64,000 nucleotides of DNA from Subtercola frigoramans (GCF_016907385.1 NZ_JAFBBU010000001.1:2418001-2482000); one strand, 5' to 3'. Counted from the first letter of the stretch, positions 41,231 through 50,278 are shown. Made by a program: numbers and translations. Notes: generated by a model not told the origin, from the letters alone.

Positions 41231-42839
41231 ATTCGGCCTCGCCCATGACGATCAGATCCGCGGCGCGATAGCCGATGAACGCGGCAGGAGCAACGGTGTG
41301 GCCACGGATGATCTGAGGCATCACCGATGCGTCGGCCACGCGGAGGCCCTGTACCCCGCGCACGCGGAGCGCAGCATCCGTCACTGCCATCGGGTCGGTG
41401 TCTGGGCCCATTTTCGCGGTGCCCACCGGGTGGAAGGTCGTACCCGAGTCCTGGCGCACGTGCTCGGCGATCTCAGCGTCGGTCGCTGACTCCGCCGGGT
41501 ACATCTGCTCGACCCACGGGCGCAGGCTCGGCGTCGACAGGTAGCGCTGCGTCAGGCGCACGGCCTCGACGAGGTCGGTGAGATCGCTTTCGACGCTGAG
41601 GAAGCCGGGGTCGATGACGGGCTTGTCGACGGGGTCAGCAGAGGCGAGTCGCACGGTTCCCGTGCTCTGCGGCTGAAGGAGCACAGAACCCACCGTCACG
41701 CCAGAGCGCTGCTCGGCGCCCTGTTCGGCCGGGAACTTGGAGGCATCGGTGTTGTAGCTGAACAGCAGCTCGTAGTCCGGTGCCGAGCTTCCCGCCTTGG
41801 TCACCCAACCGACTCCGTTCTCGGGGAAGTAGGCGGCAGGGCCTTCGTGGCTGGTCAGCCAGGTCTGCACGGCGGCGTCGCTGAGATCCATCGGCACCGA
41901 ACCCTCCACGCCAGCTGCCGCCAGAGTGTAGACGTGCGGGTAGATGTGGTCGCGAAGTCCCGAGCCGACTCCCGGCAGGTCGACGACCACGGGAATACCG
42001 ACGGTCTCCAGGTGCGCGCGCGGCCCGACGCCCGACAGCATGAGCAGCTGCGGTGTGTTGTAGCTTCCGCCCGCAAGCACGATTTCCCGACGCGCCCGGA
42101 ACACCTGCACACCGTCGGCCGTCTGAACCTCGACGCCGACAGCGCGGCCGTCTTCGATGATCACGCGGCTCGCGTAGGCGCCGACGCGAATGGTGAAGTT
42201 CTCGCGCTGCCGAACCTCGGCTGTGAGGTAGGCATCAGCGACTGTGTGACGCACTCCGTCGACGAACACCGTCTGGTAGCGGTCGGCAACATCGGCGATG
42301 GCGCCGTTGGTGTCTCCACGTGGGCCGAAGCCACCCTCGACGAAGGCGTCGAGGAGCACATCGGAGAGCGGCGTCGGCGTCGCGATGTCGTTCAGCTGCA
42401 CGGGCCCCTCTGTGCCCCTCAGTGCGGCCGGGCCACGATCTGTCGCTTCGATCGCCAGGTACGCTTCGCGCGCTGCCTCTGCGTTCCAGCCGGTGGCTCC
42501 CGCCTGCTCCCACGCGTCGTAGTCCTCGGGGCGACCGCGAAGCCACGCACCGATGTTGAGCACGTTGGAGCCGCCGACGGCACGCCCACGGGGCTCGTCG
42601 ACGACACGGCCCGCGAGGCCGGGCTGCGGAACGGTCTGGTACGCCCAGTTCTTGTCGGTGTCACCCCACGTGAGGAAGAAGGCACCCTGGCTGCGACCGA
42701 TGTCGAAAGGGTTCTCCTGCCCTGCCTCCAACAACAGAACGCTGCGATCCGCATGCTCGCTCAGCCGCGAGGCGAGAACCGAACCCGCAACTCCTGCACC
42801 AACCACGATGTAGTCGAACTCTTCCGATGCCATGCTCAT
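41229..42839 (-). CDS. GMC family FAD-dependent oxidoreductase (choline dehydrogenase-like)
   Basis: A 536-residue flavoprotein: FAD motif DYIVVGAGVAGSVLASRLSE at the N-terminus, GMC signature GRAVGGSNVLNIGAWLRGRPEDYDAWE and LAGGSYNTPQLLMLSGVGP, and a C-terminal FHPVGTAKMG with the catalytic His, then IIRGHTVAPAAFIGYRAADLI. It oxidises an alcohol; choline or another primary alcohol is possible. The ATG at 42839 (or 42833) is preferred over the open frame to 42962, which crosses operator-like repeats. It diverges from the mycothiol-dependent formaldehyde dehydrogenase, so an aldehyde-producing substrate would fit. Its stop codon is completed by the direct repeat. Confidence 0.9.
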   Translation of the reverse strand: MSMASEEFDYIVVGAGVAGSVLASRLSEHADRSVLLLEAGQENPFDIGRSQGAFFLTWGDTDKNWAYQTVPQPGLAGRVVDEPRGRAVGGSNVLNIGAWLRGRPEDYDAWEQAGATGWNAEAAREAYLAIEATDRGPAALRGTEGPVQLNDIATPTPLSDVLLDAFVEGGFGPRGDTNGAIADVADRYQTVFVDGVRHTVADAYLTAEVRQRENFTIRVGAYASRVIIEDGRAVGVEVQTADGVQVFRARREIVLAGGSYNTPQLLMLSGVGPRAHLETVGIPVVVDLPGVGSGLRDHIYPHVYTLAAAGVEGSVPMDLSDAAVQTWLTSHEGPAAYFPENGVGWVTKAGSSAPDYELLFSYNTDASKFPAEQGAEQRSGVTVGSVLLQPQSTGTVRLASADPVDKPVIDPGFLSVESDLTDLVEAVRLTQRYLSTPSLRPWVEQMYPAESATDAEIAEHVRQDSGTTFHPVGTAKMGPDTDPMAVTDAALRVRGVQGLRVADASVMPQIIRGHTVAPAAFIGYRAADLIVMGEAE

Positions 42840-42906
42840 GACTTCACTTCTTCCTACTTGAGTCTTCACGATGTCGAGGATGCCCGTATTCCACATTCTC
42901 GTAATA

Positions 42907-42920
42907 GTTGTCTCTACAAC
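42907..42920. promoter_or_regulatory. GTTGT-N4-ACAAC operator-like palindrome
   Basis: GTTGT-CTCT-ACAAC lies 67 bases upstream of the GMC start. With flanks it matches 17 of 19 bases at the YceI/Rv2466c-like promoter (28488-28506). Confidence 0.65.
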
Positions 42921-42946
42921 CATTACCTCATCCTCGCACGAAATAC

Positions 42947-42958
42947 TTGTATATACAA
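42947..42958. promoter_or_regulatory. Second TTGT-N4-ACAA palindrome
   Basis: TTGTATATACAA is a perfect 12-bp palindrome followed by CC, as in the other copies. It lies 39 bp from the first site and between the GMC and mycothiol dehydrogenase starts. Confidence 0.6.
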
Positions 42959-43054
42959 CCATTTGCAGATTCCTGCGTGCTTCATCCCAGACCCTCAGAA
43001 TGATCGGGAGGTAGGGTGATCGAGCACGTCCTGCAACGCCCGAAGGAGACCCTC

Positions 43055-44149
43055 ATGCCCGCCACAGCCACCGGCGTCATCGCCCGATCCCAGGGCGCGC
43101 CCGTCGAACTCGTCACCATCGTGGTTCCCGACCCGGGCCCGGGCGAAGCTGTCGTGGACATCGAGACGTGCGGCGTCTGTCACACCGACTACCACTACCG
43201 CGAAGGGGGAATCAGCGACGACTTTCCCTTTCTGCTGGGTCATGAAGCCGCCGGCAGGGTCAGCGCAATCGGCGATGGAGTCACCAATGTGAAGGTCGGT
43301 GACTTCGTGGTGCTCAACTGGCGGGCGGTCTGCGGCGAGTGCCGCGCCTGCGTGCGGGCAGATCCCTGGTACTGCTTCAACACCTTCAATGCGACACAGA
43401 AGATGACCCTCGAAGACGGCACCGAACTGAGCCCCGCACTCGGTATCGGCGCGTTCGCCGAGAAGACCCTCGTGCACTCGAAGCAGTGCACGAAGGTCAA
43501 CCCTGACGCCGATGCCGCTGCCGTCGGGCTGCTCGGTTGCGGCATCATGGCCGGCCTCGGTGCCGCCATGAACACGGGTAACGTCGGGCGCGGCGACTCC
43601 GTCGCGGTGATCGGCTGTGGTGGCGTTGGCACTGCTGCGATCGTCGGCTCACAGCTGGCCGGCGCAAGCACGATCATCGCGATCGACCGTGACGCGAAGA
43701 AACTCGTCAAGGCACAGAAGCTCGGCGCGACCCACGTCATCGACTCCAGCAACCTCGACGAGGCGGGGGTGGTCGCGGCCGTGCAGGCGTTGACGAAGAC
43801 GTTCGGCGCCGATGTCGTGATCGACGCCGTCGGTCGACCTGAGACGTGGCGTCAGGCCTTTTATTCCCGCGATCTGGCCGGCACGGTCGTGCTCGTCGGC
43901 GTACCGACACCCGAGATGATGCTCGAGATTCCTCTGCTCGACGTCTTCGGCCGCGGCGGTTCGCTCAAGTCCAGCTGGTACGGGGACTGCCTGCCCGAAC
44001 GCGACTTCCCCATGCTGACCGACCTCTTCCTGCAGGGCCGCCTGCCGCTTGACGAATTCGTCACCGAGCGCATCGGCATCGAAGACATCGAACAGGCCTT
44101 CGCCAGCATGGCCGGCGGCGACGTGCTGCGTTCAGTGGTCGTGCTCTGA
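43055..44149 (+). CDS. mscR: S-(hydroxymethyl)mycothiol dehydrogenase
   Basis: A 364-residue zinc-dependent medium-chain alcohol dehydrogenase. Catalytic zinc ligands are C42 (GVCHTD), H63 (LGHEAAG) and C162 (LLGCG); structural zinc ligands are C93, C96, C99 and C107. The NAD site is [11 protein letters not shown]. The pattern matches the AdhE2/MscR group, which oxidises the spontaneous adduct of formaldehyde with mycothiol and also reduces S-nitrosomycothiol. The ATG at 43055 has AAGGAG upstream and replaces a longer GTG frame. It overlaps by one base (TGATG) with a metallo-hydrolase gene, its usual partner. Confidence 0.94.
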   Translation: MPATATGVIARSQGAPVELVTIVVPDPGPGEAVVDIETCGVCHTDYHYREGGISDDFPFLLGHEAAGRVSAIGDGVTNVKVGDFVVLNWRAVCGECRACVRADPWYCFNTFNATQKMTLEDGTELSPALGIGAFAEKTLVHSKQCTKVNPDADAAAVGLLGCGIMAGLGAAMNTGNVGRGDSVAVIGCGGVGTAAIVGSQLAGASTIIAIDRDAKKLVKAQKLGATHVIDSSNLDEAGVVAAVQALTKTFGADVVIDAVGRPETWRQAFYSRDLAGTVVLVGVPTPEMMLEIPLLDVFGRGGSLKSSWYGDCLPERDFPMLTDLFLQGRLPLDEFVTERIGIEDIEQAFASMAGGDVLRSVVVL

Positions 44150-44778
44150 TGGCTGCCCGCATCGAACACCTCGTCACTAGCGGTACCTTCAGCCTCGATG
44201 GTGGAACCTGGGATGTCGACAACAACGTCTGGATCGTCGGTGACGACGCTGAGTGCGTGGTCATCGATGCGGCCCACGACGCGGCCGCCATCCTCGCGGC
44301 GGTCGGTGACCGAGCACTCCGGGCGATCCTGCTCACCCACGCCCACGACGACCACATCGACGCCGTTGCTGCACTTCAGGCGGCGACGGGCGCTCCGGCG
44401 TATCTCAACGACGGCGACCGGATGCTGTGGGACGCCGTCTACCCCGAGAAAGGGCCCGATGCCGGCCTTGACGACGACCAGGTCATCCGAATCGCCGGAA
44501 CCGAGCTCCACGTGCTCAGGACACCGGGGCACTCCCCCGGCGCGGTCTGCTTCTACGCCCCAGACCTCGGCACGGTCTTCAGTGGCGACACCCTGTTCAG
44601 CGGCGGGCCCGGAGCGACCGGGCGTTCGTACAGCGACTTCCCCACGATCATCCGGTCGATCACAGCCAGACTGCTCACTCTGCCGGCCGAAACCGTCGTT
44701 CGCACCGGGCACGGCGACTCAACGACGGTAGGACAGGAAGCTCCCTCACTCGACGAGTGGATCGCCCGCGGGCACTAG
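44149..44778 (+). CDS. Metallo-beta-lactamase fold hydrolase, mycothiol-dehydrogenase partner
   Basis: A 209-residue glyoxalase II-like hydrolase with THAHDDHID (H64, H66, D68, H69), a second histidine in RTPGHSPGA and the aspartate in FSGDTLF. The last histidine is in RTGHGDST. Genes of this type sit directly after mycothiol-dependent formaldehyde dehydrogenase in actinobacteria (as Rv2260 follows Rv2259) and are thought to hydrolyse S-formylmycothiol to formate and mycothiol. The start codon shares a base with the dehydrogenase stop, so translation is coupled. Confidence 0.9.
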   Translation: MAARIEHLVTSGTFSLDGGTWDVDNNVWIVGDDAECVVIDAAHDAAAILAAVGDRALRAILLTHAHDDHIDAVAALQAATGAPAYLNDGDRMLWDAVYPEKGPDAGLDDDQVIRIAGTELHVLRTPGHSPGAVCFYAPDLGTVFSGDTLFSGGPGATGRSYSDFPTIIRSITARLLTLPAETVVRTGHGDSTTVGQEAPSLDEWIARGH

Positions 44779-44790
44779 CCCGGCTCACGG

Positions 44791-44796
44791 TAGAAT
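44791..44796 (+). promoter_or_regulatory. -10 hexamer TAGAAT before the Cys4-SDR gene
   Basis: TAGAAT lies 11 bases before the ATG at 44808, inside the gap after the metallo-hydrolase gene. It gives a leader of about five bases. Confidence 0.4.
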
Positions 44797-44807
44797 TGGC
44801 TCTTCCC

Positions 44808-46397
44808 ATGAGCCAAGACACGCCAGAACCCGCTGCACAGCCCGCCATCGACCCCGCCGAACTCGAGGTGGCTCTGCGCGTGCTGGCGAGCCTGCACGAA
44901 CTCGACGAGGAGCATCCGGATTTTGTGGCCGTGAGGCGTGCCACGGCGAAGATGTTCAAGTCGGTGAAGAAGAGCCGGCGAGACGAGAAGCGCGAGGCCA
45001 TTCAGGCCGCCGACAAGAGCGTGATCGCGGGAACCGCGACCGGGGCTCCCGACCGCATCGACGACGAGACCCGCGGGGTCACGCTCGCAGCAATCACGAG
45101 CGCGCCGAGCGCAGGCACCCTCATCAAGTCGCGACCCTGCTACATCTGCAAGCAGCACTACACGCAGGTCGACGCGTTCTACCACCAGCTGTGCCCCGAC
45201 TGCGCTCTGATGAGCCACGCGAAACGGGATGCCCGAACCGACCTGAACGGTAAGCGGGCCCTGCTCACCGGAGGCCGCGCCAAGATCGGCATGTACATCG
45301 CGCTGAGACTGCTGCGGGATGGCGCCCACACCACGATCACGACGCGGTTTCCGCGTGACGCTGTACGCCGGTTCTCGAGCCTGCCCGATTCGGGCGACTG
45401 GCTGCACCGGTTGCGCGTGGTCGGGATCGACCTGCGCGACCCCGCCCAGGTGATCGGTCTCGCCGAGACTGTGGCTGCGGCCGGGCCGCTCGACATTCTC
45501 ATCAACAACGCCGCGCAGACGGTGAAACGCTCACCGGGGTCGTATGCGCCACTGGCCGAGGCCGAACTGGCACCGCTGCCCGAGGGGCCGAAACCCGAGA
45601 TGATCACGTTCGGGCACACCAACGATGCGCACCCGCAGGCGCTGGCGGCGTCGGTAGCCGCGCACCCTCTGCTTCAGCGGGCCGCTCGTGCCGGGGGCGC
45701 TGCGAGTGATGCCAACGCGAACGCCGAACTGGCCGGGTCGAAGCTGCTGGGCATGGCTCTGCTCGAAGCGGGGCTCACGCCCGGCGAACTCAGCGCCGAC
45801 GAGCTCTCGGGGCTCGCGTTGGCAGCCGGATCGTCGTCGCTCGAACGGCTGGCCGCGGGAACGGCGATCGACGCCGGTGGTCTCGTGCCCGACGTGCACC
45901 ACGAGAACAGCTGGACGCAGGCGGTGCACGACGTCGATCCGCTCGAGATGCTCGAAGTGCAGCTGTGCAACACCACGGCCCCCTTCCTGCTGATCAGCAA
46001 GCTGCGCGCGTCGATGGCTGAGGCCGCTGCGGCTGCCAGGTCGGGCCGGGCCTACGTGGTGAACGTGTCGGCCATGGAAGGGGTGTTCGCCCGCGGATAC
46101 AAGGGGCCCGGGCATCCGCACACCAACATGGCGAAGGCCGCGCTCAACATGCTCACGCGCACCAGTGCGAAAGAGATGTTCGCGACGGATGGCATCCTGA
46201 TGACAAGTGTCGACACCGGGTGGATCACGGATGAACGCCCGCACCCGACGAAGGTTCGTCTGGCCGAGGAAGGGTTTCACGCACCCCTCGACCTGGTCGA
46301 CGGTGCGGCCCGGGTGTACGACCCCGTCGTGCGCGGTGAAGCGGGCGAAGACCTGTGCGGCGTCTTCCTGAAGGACTACAGCCCCTCCCCCTGGTAG
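44808..46397 (+). CDS. SDR-like protein with N-terminal Cys4 site and no catalytic tyrosine
   Basis: A 529-residue protein. Residues 1-105 are helical and charged. Residues 111-132 hold C-x2-C...C-x2-C (C111, C114, C129, C132), a probable zinc site. An SDR Rossmann fold follows with LTGGRAKIGMYIALRLL and ILINNAA. About 130 residues are inserted before the second half (VVNVSAMEG, then GPGHPHTNMAKAALNM). Four residues before the lysine, the usual catalytic tyrosine is a threonine (T-N-M-A-K). The family looks conserved but its function is unknown to me. A TAGAAT lies 11 bases before the ATG, so the leader is very short. Confidence 0.85.
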   Translation: MSQDTPEPAAQPAIDPAELEVALRVLASLHELDEEHPDFVAVRRATAKMFKSVKKSRRDEKREAIQAADKSVIAGTATGAPDRIDDETRGVTLAAITSAPSAGTLIKSRPCYICKQHYTQVDAFYHQLCPDCALMSHAKRDARTDLNGKRALLTGGRAKIGMYIALRLLRDGAHTTITTRFPRDAVRRFSSLPDSGDWLHRLRVVGIDLRDPAQVIGLAETVAAAGPLDILINNAAQTVKRSPGSYAPLAEAELAPLPEGPKPEMITFGHTNDAHPQALAASVAAHPLLQRAARAGGAASDANANAELAGSKLLGMALLEAGLTPGELSADELSGLALAAGSSSLERLAAGTAIDAGGLVPDVHHENSWTQAVHDVDPLEMLEVQLCNTTAPFLLISKLRASMAEAAAAARSGRAYVVNVSAMEGVFARGYKGPGHPHTNMAKAALNMLTRTSAKEMFATDGILMTSVDTGWITDERPHPTKVRLAEEGFHAPLDLVDGAARVYDPVVRGEAGEDLCGVFLKDYSPSPW

Positions 46398-46402
46398 GAA
46401 CG

Positions 46403-47185
46403 CTATCGCAAAGGGGCGCGGGATTGCTCTACGCGGCGGATGGCCAGGTCGTCGTCGATCGATTCGAAATCGGCCCCGGCGAATTCGGGAGTGTGCGGCA
46501 GTCGCACGGTGAGGCTTGACATGGCCTGCATGGTCAGGGTGCCCGACGCGATCAGGTAGTCGAGGCTGTGGCCGCCGACACTTCGGCCGTCATCGAGATA
46601 GTGCAGGTGGAATCCGGCGACACTGATGCCCTGGTAGATCGAGGGTGCCCAGAACCCGATCAGCGAGCCGGAGGTGCGCCCGAGCTCGCTCTCGTTCTGG
46701 GCCCGCATCACCTCGATCAGGGGCCGGAACGGGTGGTGTTGGCGAATCGGCTCCCGCACGAGCATCCGGTCGAAGTCGCCGTCGACCCTGATGGCGTAGA
46801 ACAGGTTTCTGCTCGGCAGGAGTGACCCGACCAGGCTCTCGAAGCCGGCGCGGTCGAGCGGCCCGGACCCGCCCAGGGGCATGCTCAACGTCGGAGCAAA
46901 AACGGAGACCTCGGCGAAGGGCACGCGTTCGCTCTCGTCGACGCGGCTCACACTGCCGTCGGAGGTACAGCGAAAGATCTGGCCGTCGACGAATACGAGT
47001 TCACCGTTCAGGGCATGCCCGCAGCCGAGGCCGAAATCCCCTGCCGACAGCACCTGGCTCGCCGGGAAGACCCCGTCGTACAGCCCCGACATGAGGGCAT
47101 GGATGACCGAGAACTGGGTGATGCTGACGCCGATGACCGGCTGCAGATGCCCCGCCGCCGCATCACTTCGCGTGGTCACTGTCAC
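46403..47185 (-). CDS. budA: Alpha-acetolactate decarboxylase
   Basis: A 260-residue protein from the GTG at 47185, which overlaps the DUF3054 stop (GTGA). The family blocks are clear: SVIHALMSGLYDGVFPASQVLSAGDFGLGCGHALNGELVFVDGQIFRC, VPFAEVSVFAPT, and the zinc-binding FHLHYLDDGRSVGGHSLDYL. It converts alpha-acetolactate to acetoin in the fermentative 2,3-butanediol pathway, or diverts excess acetolactate. No acetolactate synthase gene is adjacent. It lies at the end of a short operon and is convergent, five bases apart, with the Cys4-SDR gene. Confidence 0.93.
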   Translation of the reverse strand: MTVTTRSDAAAGHLQPVIGVSITQFSVIHALMSGLYDGVFPASQVLSAGDFGLGCGHALNGELVFVDGQIFRCTSDGSVSRVDESERVPFAEVSVFAPTLSMPLGGSGPLDRAGFESLVGSLLPSRNLFYAIRVDGDFDRMLVREPIRQHHPFRPLIEVMRAQNESELGRTSGSLIGFWAPSIYQGISVAGFHLHYLDDGRSVGGHSLDYLIASGTLTMQAMSSLTVRLPHTPEFAGADFESIDDDLAIRRVEQSRAPLR

Positions 47186-47646
47186 CGGGCTGAACGGGCT
47201 CTGCGCTTCACGGTGACCCGGGCGAGCAGCCGCCACCCGAGGAGGAACACCCCAGTCACGATGAGCGTCACGATGACGAAACTCACCGCGACCCCCTGCC
47301 CACTGATCGTGCGAAAGAGCATGCCGACGGCGACGGTGAACAGCCAGATCGGGATGCCCGGCAGCACGACCTCGAACGGATACCGCCACGCCCGCGTCGC
47401 GACCCAGCCCACCGCGAGCCCGAGGAGGAAGGGCCACCATGTGTTGAGCGCGCCGAGCACACTGAATCCTTCATCGTGGCTGTTGCGCCCGATGAGCACG
47501 AAGACGAGCAGCAGCAGCACATCGAGTGCGGCCGCCACGAGGACGGTGCGGGGTGCGGCTGCCCGGCGGGGTGTTCGAGCACCCTTTGGCGCAGCATCCG
47601 GTGCCGTGGAATTCGAAGACGTGGGCGAAGCGGTGCTTTCAGACAT
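47182..47646 (-). CDS. DUF3054 family membrane protein
   Basis: A 154-residue protein from the ATG at 47646: a Ser/Ala/Pro-rich N-terminus, then four hydrophobic segments (VLVAAALDVLLLLVFVLIG, FLLGLAVGWVATRAW, LFTVAVGMLF, AVSFVIVTLIVTGVFLLGW). The spacing and the conserved WWPFLLG and RYPFEVVLPG segments fit the DUF3054 family of small actinobacterial membrane proteins, whose role is unknown. It lies between an FAD oxidoreductase gene and budA on one strand and overlaps the latter. Confidence 0.85.
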   Translation of the reverse strand: MSESTASPTSSNSTAPDAAPKGARTPRRAAAPRTVLVAAALDVLLLLVFVLIGRNSHDEGFSVLGALNTWWPFLLGLAVGWVATRAWRYPFEVVLPGIPIWLFTVAVGMLFRTISGQGVAVSFVIVTLIVTGVFLLGWRLLARVTVKRRARSAR

Positions 47647-47669
47647 AGCAGCAAGTCTACGAGTGAGCG

Positions 47670-49118
47670 TCAGAGCCCGAGCTCGGGCGCCTTCGAGATG
47701 CCGAACTCCACCGCGAGCGCCCGCCGGGCCGCATGCCAGCCGGCCAGGCCGTGCACGCCGGGCCCGGGTGACGTCGACGACGAGCACAGGTACACGCCCT
47801 TCATCGGCGTCTGCCACGGGTGCGGCGAGAGGGTGGGGCGCCTGAGCAACTGCCCGAACGTCGCCGCACCCGCCGAGATGTCACCGCCGACGTAGTTGGG
47901 GTTCATCGCCTCTTCGCCGACGGCCGTTCGGCTGGTGGAGGCGAGGATCGTGTCTCGGAAGCCGGGCGCGAACCGTTCGATCTGGGCGATGAGCGTCTCG
48001 GTCTGGTCGATGTTCGAGCCGCTCGGCACGTGCGTGTAGGCCCAGAGCACGTGCTTGCCTTCCGGCGCGCGCGACGAGTCGATCGTGCTGGGCTGCGAGA
48101 CCAGTACGTATGGCCGGGAGGCGTGCTTGCCCGCCGCAATGGTTGCCTCGGCGCGGGCGATCTGGGCATGCGTGCCGCCCACATGAACGGTGCCGGCCCT
48201 GCGCAGTTCGGGGTTGGCCCACGGAACAGAGTCTGACAGCGCGAGATCGAGCTTGGCGACCGCGTTGCCGTACCGGAAGCGCTCGAGGCGGCGGGCGTAC
48301 CGCGCCGGCACGCGGTCGCCACCGAGCCGCAACAGCGCCCGGGGCGAGACATCGAGCAGAACCGCCTTCGAGGGTGGCAGTTCGGCGAGCGAGGTGATCT
48401 CGGTGCCGGTGACGATCTCACCGCCGTGCGCGAGCAGGTCAGCGGCCATGGCATCAACGATCGCCTGACTGCCCCCGACTGGTACCGGCCAGCCGACCCC
48501 GTGGGCATGTGTTCCCAGCATGAGCCCGGCGGCGGCCGGCGCAATACCGGGCAGCGGCAGGATCGCGTGTGCCTCCACCCCGCTCAGCAGGGCCGGGGCG
48601 ACGTCGCTCTCGAAACGCAGTCCCCAGAGCGGGCTCCCCTGCTCCAACACCCGTGCGCCGAACTGCGCAGCCACGAGCGGGTTGCGGGGTAGTCGCAGAA
48701 GTGAGCCGCCAGTGAACTCGGCAAGCTCCCGCCATCGCTCCACCAGCGGGCCGAACAGCTTCTTCCAGGCCGGGCCGTCAACACCGAGCCCCCTGGCCGT
48801 CTCGTCGATGCTCTGGTAGGCGATGCCCGCCCTGCCCCCATCGAGTGGATGCCCGTACGCGACGTCGGGCAGCCGCAACTCGATGCGCGAGGCCAACCCG
48901 AACCGCCGAAAGAACTCAGAGGCCAGGGCCATCGGATGCACGGCAGAGCACACATCGTGCAGATACCCCGGCAGCGTGAGTTCGCTGGTGCGTGCGCCAC
49001 CGCCGATCGTGTCGGCCCGCTCGTACACGCGCACGGAGAGACCCGCGCGCGCCAGCGTGACGGCGGCCGCGAGACCATTCGGCCCTGCTCCGACCACGAC
49101 CACATCAACGGTGTCCAC
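47670..49118 (-). CDS. Phytoene desaturase-like NAD(P)/FAD oxidoreductase
   Basis: A 482-residue protein with the Rossmann FAD motif [39 protein letters not shown] at its N-terminus and the C-terminal FAD block [28 protein letters not shown]. This is the COG1233 CrtI/PDS-like group. No other carotenoid gene is nearby, so a carotenoid role is not supported and the substrate is unknown. The GTG at 49118 is chosen because GATACT and exactly six bases precede it (leaderless). The open frame continues to 49256 with non-conserved sequence. Confidence 0.88.
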   Translation of the reverse strand: MDTVDVVVVGAGPNGLAAAVTLARAGLSVRVYERADTIGGGARTSELTLPGYLHDVCSAVHPMALASEFFRRFGLASRIELRLPDVAYGHPLDGGRAGIAYQSIDETARGLGVDGPAWKKLFGPLVERWRELAEFTGGSLLRLPRNPLVAAQFGARVLEQGSPLWGLRFESDVAPALLSGVEAHAILPLPGIAPAAAGLMLGTHAHGVGWPVPVGGSQAIVDAMAADLLAHGGEIVTGTEITSLAELPPSKAVLLDVSPRALLRLGGDRVPARYARRLERFRYGNAVAKLDLALSDSVPWANPELRRAGTVHVGGTHAQIARAEATIAAGKHASRPYVLVSQPSTIDSSRAPEGKHVLWAYTHVPSGSNIDQTETLIAQIERFAPGFRDTILASTSRTAVGEEAMNPNYVGGDISAGAATFGQLLRRPTLSPHPWQTPMKGVYLCSSSTSPGPGVHGLAGWHAARRALAVEFGISKAPELGL

Positions 49119-49124
49119 GTTGGT

Positions 49125-49130
49125 AGTATC
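49125..49130 (-). promoter_or_regulatory. -10 hexamer GATACT of the FAD oxidoreductase gene, leaderless spacing
   Basis: GATACT, six bases (ACCAAC), then GTG on the minus strand. Confidence 0.45.
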
Positions 49131-49275
49131 GCCCACCCTCGGCGTTCGCCCCAATCCCTCCGCACGAGCCCACCCAGCTTCCTGTATTTGGGCTTTGAGA
49201 GCCGTGTCAACCCCTTGTCGGGGGGGTGGTGCGCATGATTGCCTCAACACAAGCACTTAACCGAAGGAGGTTGAT

Positions 49276-49530
49276 GTGACAACACAGTTGACGCGCCTCA
49301 GCCAGGTCAACATTCCACTCTCAGGCGACATTCGCATCTCGGTCATCTCTGACCACGAATGGCAGGTCTGCGATAGGCGAATCCCTACAAGCAACGCCGA
49401 AAGCGTGCTTGGCTACATCGAACTGACGAACGGGTACTACGACGTCCTCAAGCTCTCTGCACCGAGGAGCATGTTGCGCTTCACCGAGTTCAGTCGTGCG
49501 GTCGACTGTTTCAGTGAGACCCTGAGATAG
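49276..49530 (+). CDS. Small conserved hypothetical protein
   Basis: An 84-residue soluble protein: TRLSQVNIPLSGDIRISVISDHEWQVCDRRIPTSNAESVLGYIELTNGYYDVLKL. There is no signal peptide or membrane segment. It is almost certainly translated, because AAGGAGG lies seven bases before the GTG at 49276; an ATG two bases earlier is followed at once by a stop. The pattern resembles short uncharacterised proteins I associate with Microbacteriaceae, but no function is known to me. The last 20 bases overlap the convergent phosphopantetheinyl transferase gene. Upstream is a 157-base gap to the divergent FAD oxidoreductase. Confidence 0.75.
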   Translation: MTTQLTRLSQVNIPLSGDIRISVISDHEWQVCDRRIPTSNAESVLGYIELTNGYYDVLKLSAPRSMLRFTEFSRAVDCFSETLR

Positions 49531-50278
49531 AGTCGGCCGTCAGCAGGCGCCGTGCGTCTCTGACGGCAATGTCGACAGGCTCAAGGCCCACTCGAGCGAC
49601 GGCCCCAGAGAGACCGTTGACCCCGGTGTCGAAGTCGATCCAGCGAACTCGCGTCGGTTCCGGCACAGCCGCACCTGCAACGTCCACGGTTCCTGTGTGT
49701 CTACTCTGCTTCACCCAGACGTCGATGGCCCGCGGGTCCCGTCGCATCCCGTGCCCGCTTGCCTTCACCACGGCCTCCTTGCGCACCCACAGCCGCGCCC
49801 GTGCCGTAGCAGCGTTTGTGGGGTCGAGCCGCTCGACGGCACGAACCTCGCGGGCGGCGAGAGCGACGGTGTCGAAGCCCGGGAATTGTGCAGCATCCAC
49901 TCGGTCGATGTCGACTCCGATGTCACCCTTTCTGGCGACGGCCACCGCCAGATGATCTGGTGTCGTGGAGAGCGACAGGCCGAATCGACCCGGCACGCCG
50001 GGGAGCCCGAGTGGGTCGAGCAATGATGGCCTGCCGTGAGAACCGCCGCAGACCGAGCAGGTGAAGTCGAACCGCACCGAAGCCGGCGGAACACCGAAGA
50101 CCTCGCCCGCAGCGAGCCGCAGCAGTGCGTGCGACGCAACGAAGCGGTCACGATCGCGGGCGCGCATGAAGGTCGATGCACGCTCCTGTTCCGACGGTTC
50201 GAGAAATCGGAGAAGCGACGGTTTCGCCTCCGTCACCTCGGCCAGGAAGACGACCACCTCGGCCGGCGCAGAGATCAC
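49511..50278 (-). CDS. 4'-phosphopantetheinyl transferase (Sfp type)
   Basis: A 255-residue Sfp-type enzyme that attaches phosphopantetheine from CoA to carrier proteins. It has FTCSVCGGSHGRP (about 72-84), the magnesium-binding GDIGVDIDRVD (GVDID 121-125) and WVRKEAVVKASGHGM (about 164-178). Length and both motifs are intact. Sfp-type enzymes usually serve PKS/NRPS or lysine-pathway carrier proteins; none is in the window. Start is GTG at 50278. Its 3' end overlaps the small hypothetical gene by 20 bases. Confidence 0.9.
   Translation of the reverse strand: MISAPAEVVVFLAEVTEAKPSLLRFLEPSEQERASTFMRARDRDRFVASHALLRLAAGEVFGVPPASVRFDFTCSVCGGSHGRPSLLDPLGLPGVPGRFGLSLSTTPDHLAVAVARKGDIGVDIDRVDAAQFPGFDTVALAAREVRAVERLDPTNAATARARLWVRKEAVVKASGHGMRRDPRAIDVWVKQSRHTGTVDVAGAAVPEPTRVRWIDFDTGVNGLSGAVARVGLEPVDIAVRDARRLLTADSISGSH

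Noticed and set aside
46403..47440. A longer N-terminus for acetolactate decarboxylase
   Set aside because: The extra 85 residues are antisense-like and overlap the DUF3054 gene in another frame. The GTGA overlap at 47185 gives a normal-length BudA.
47670..49118. Carotenoid biosynthesis cluster around the CrtI-like gene
   Set aside because: No phytoene synthase, cyclase or prenyl synthase is adjacent. The family is broad and the UbiA gene is 16 kb away.
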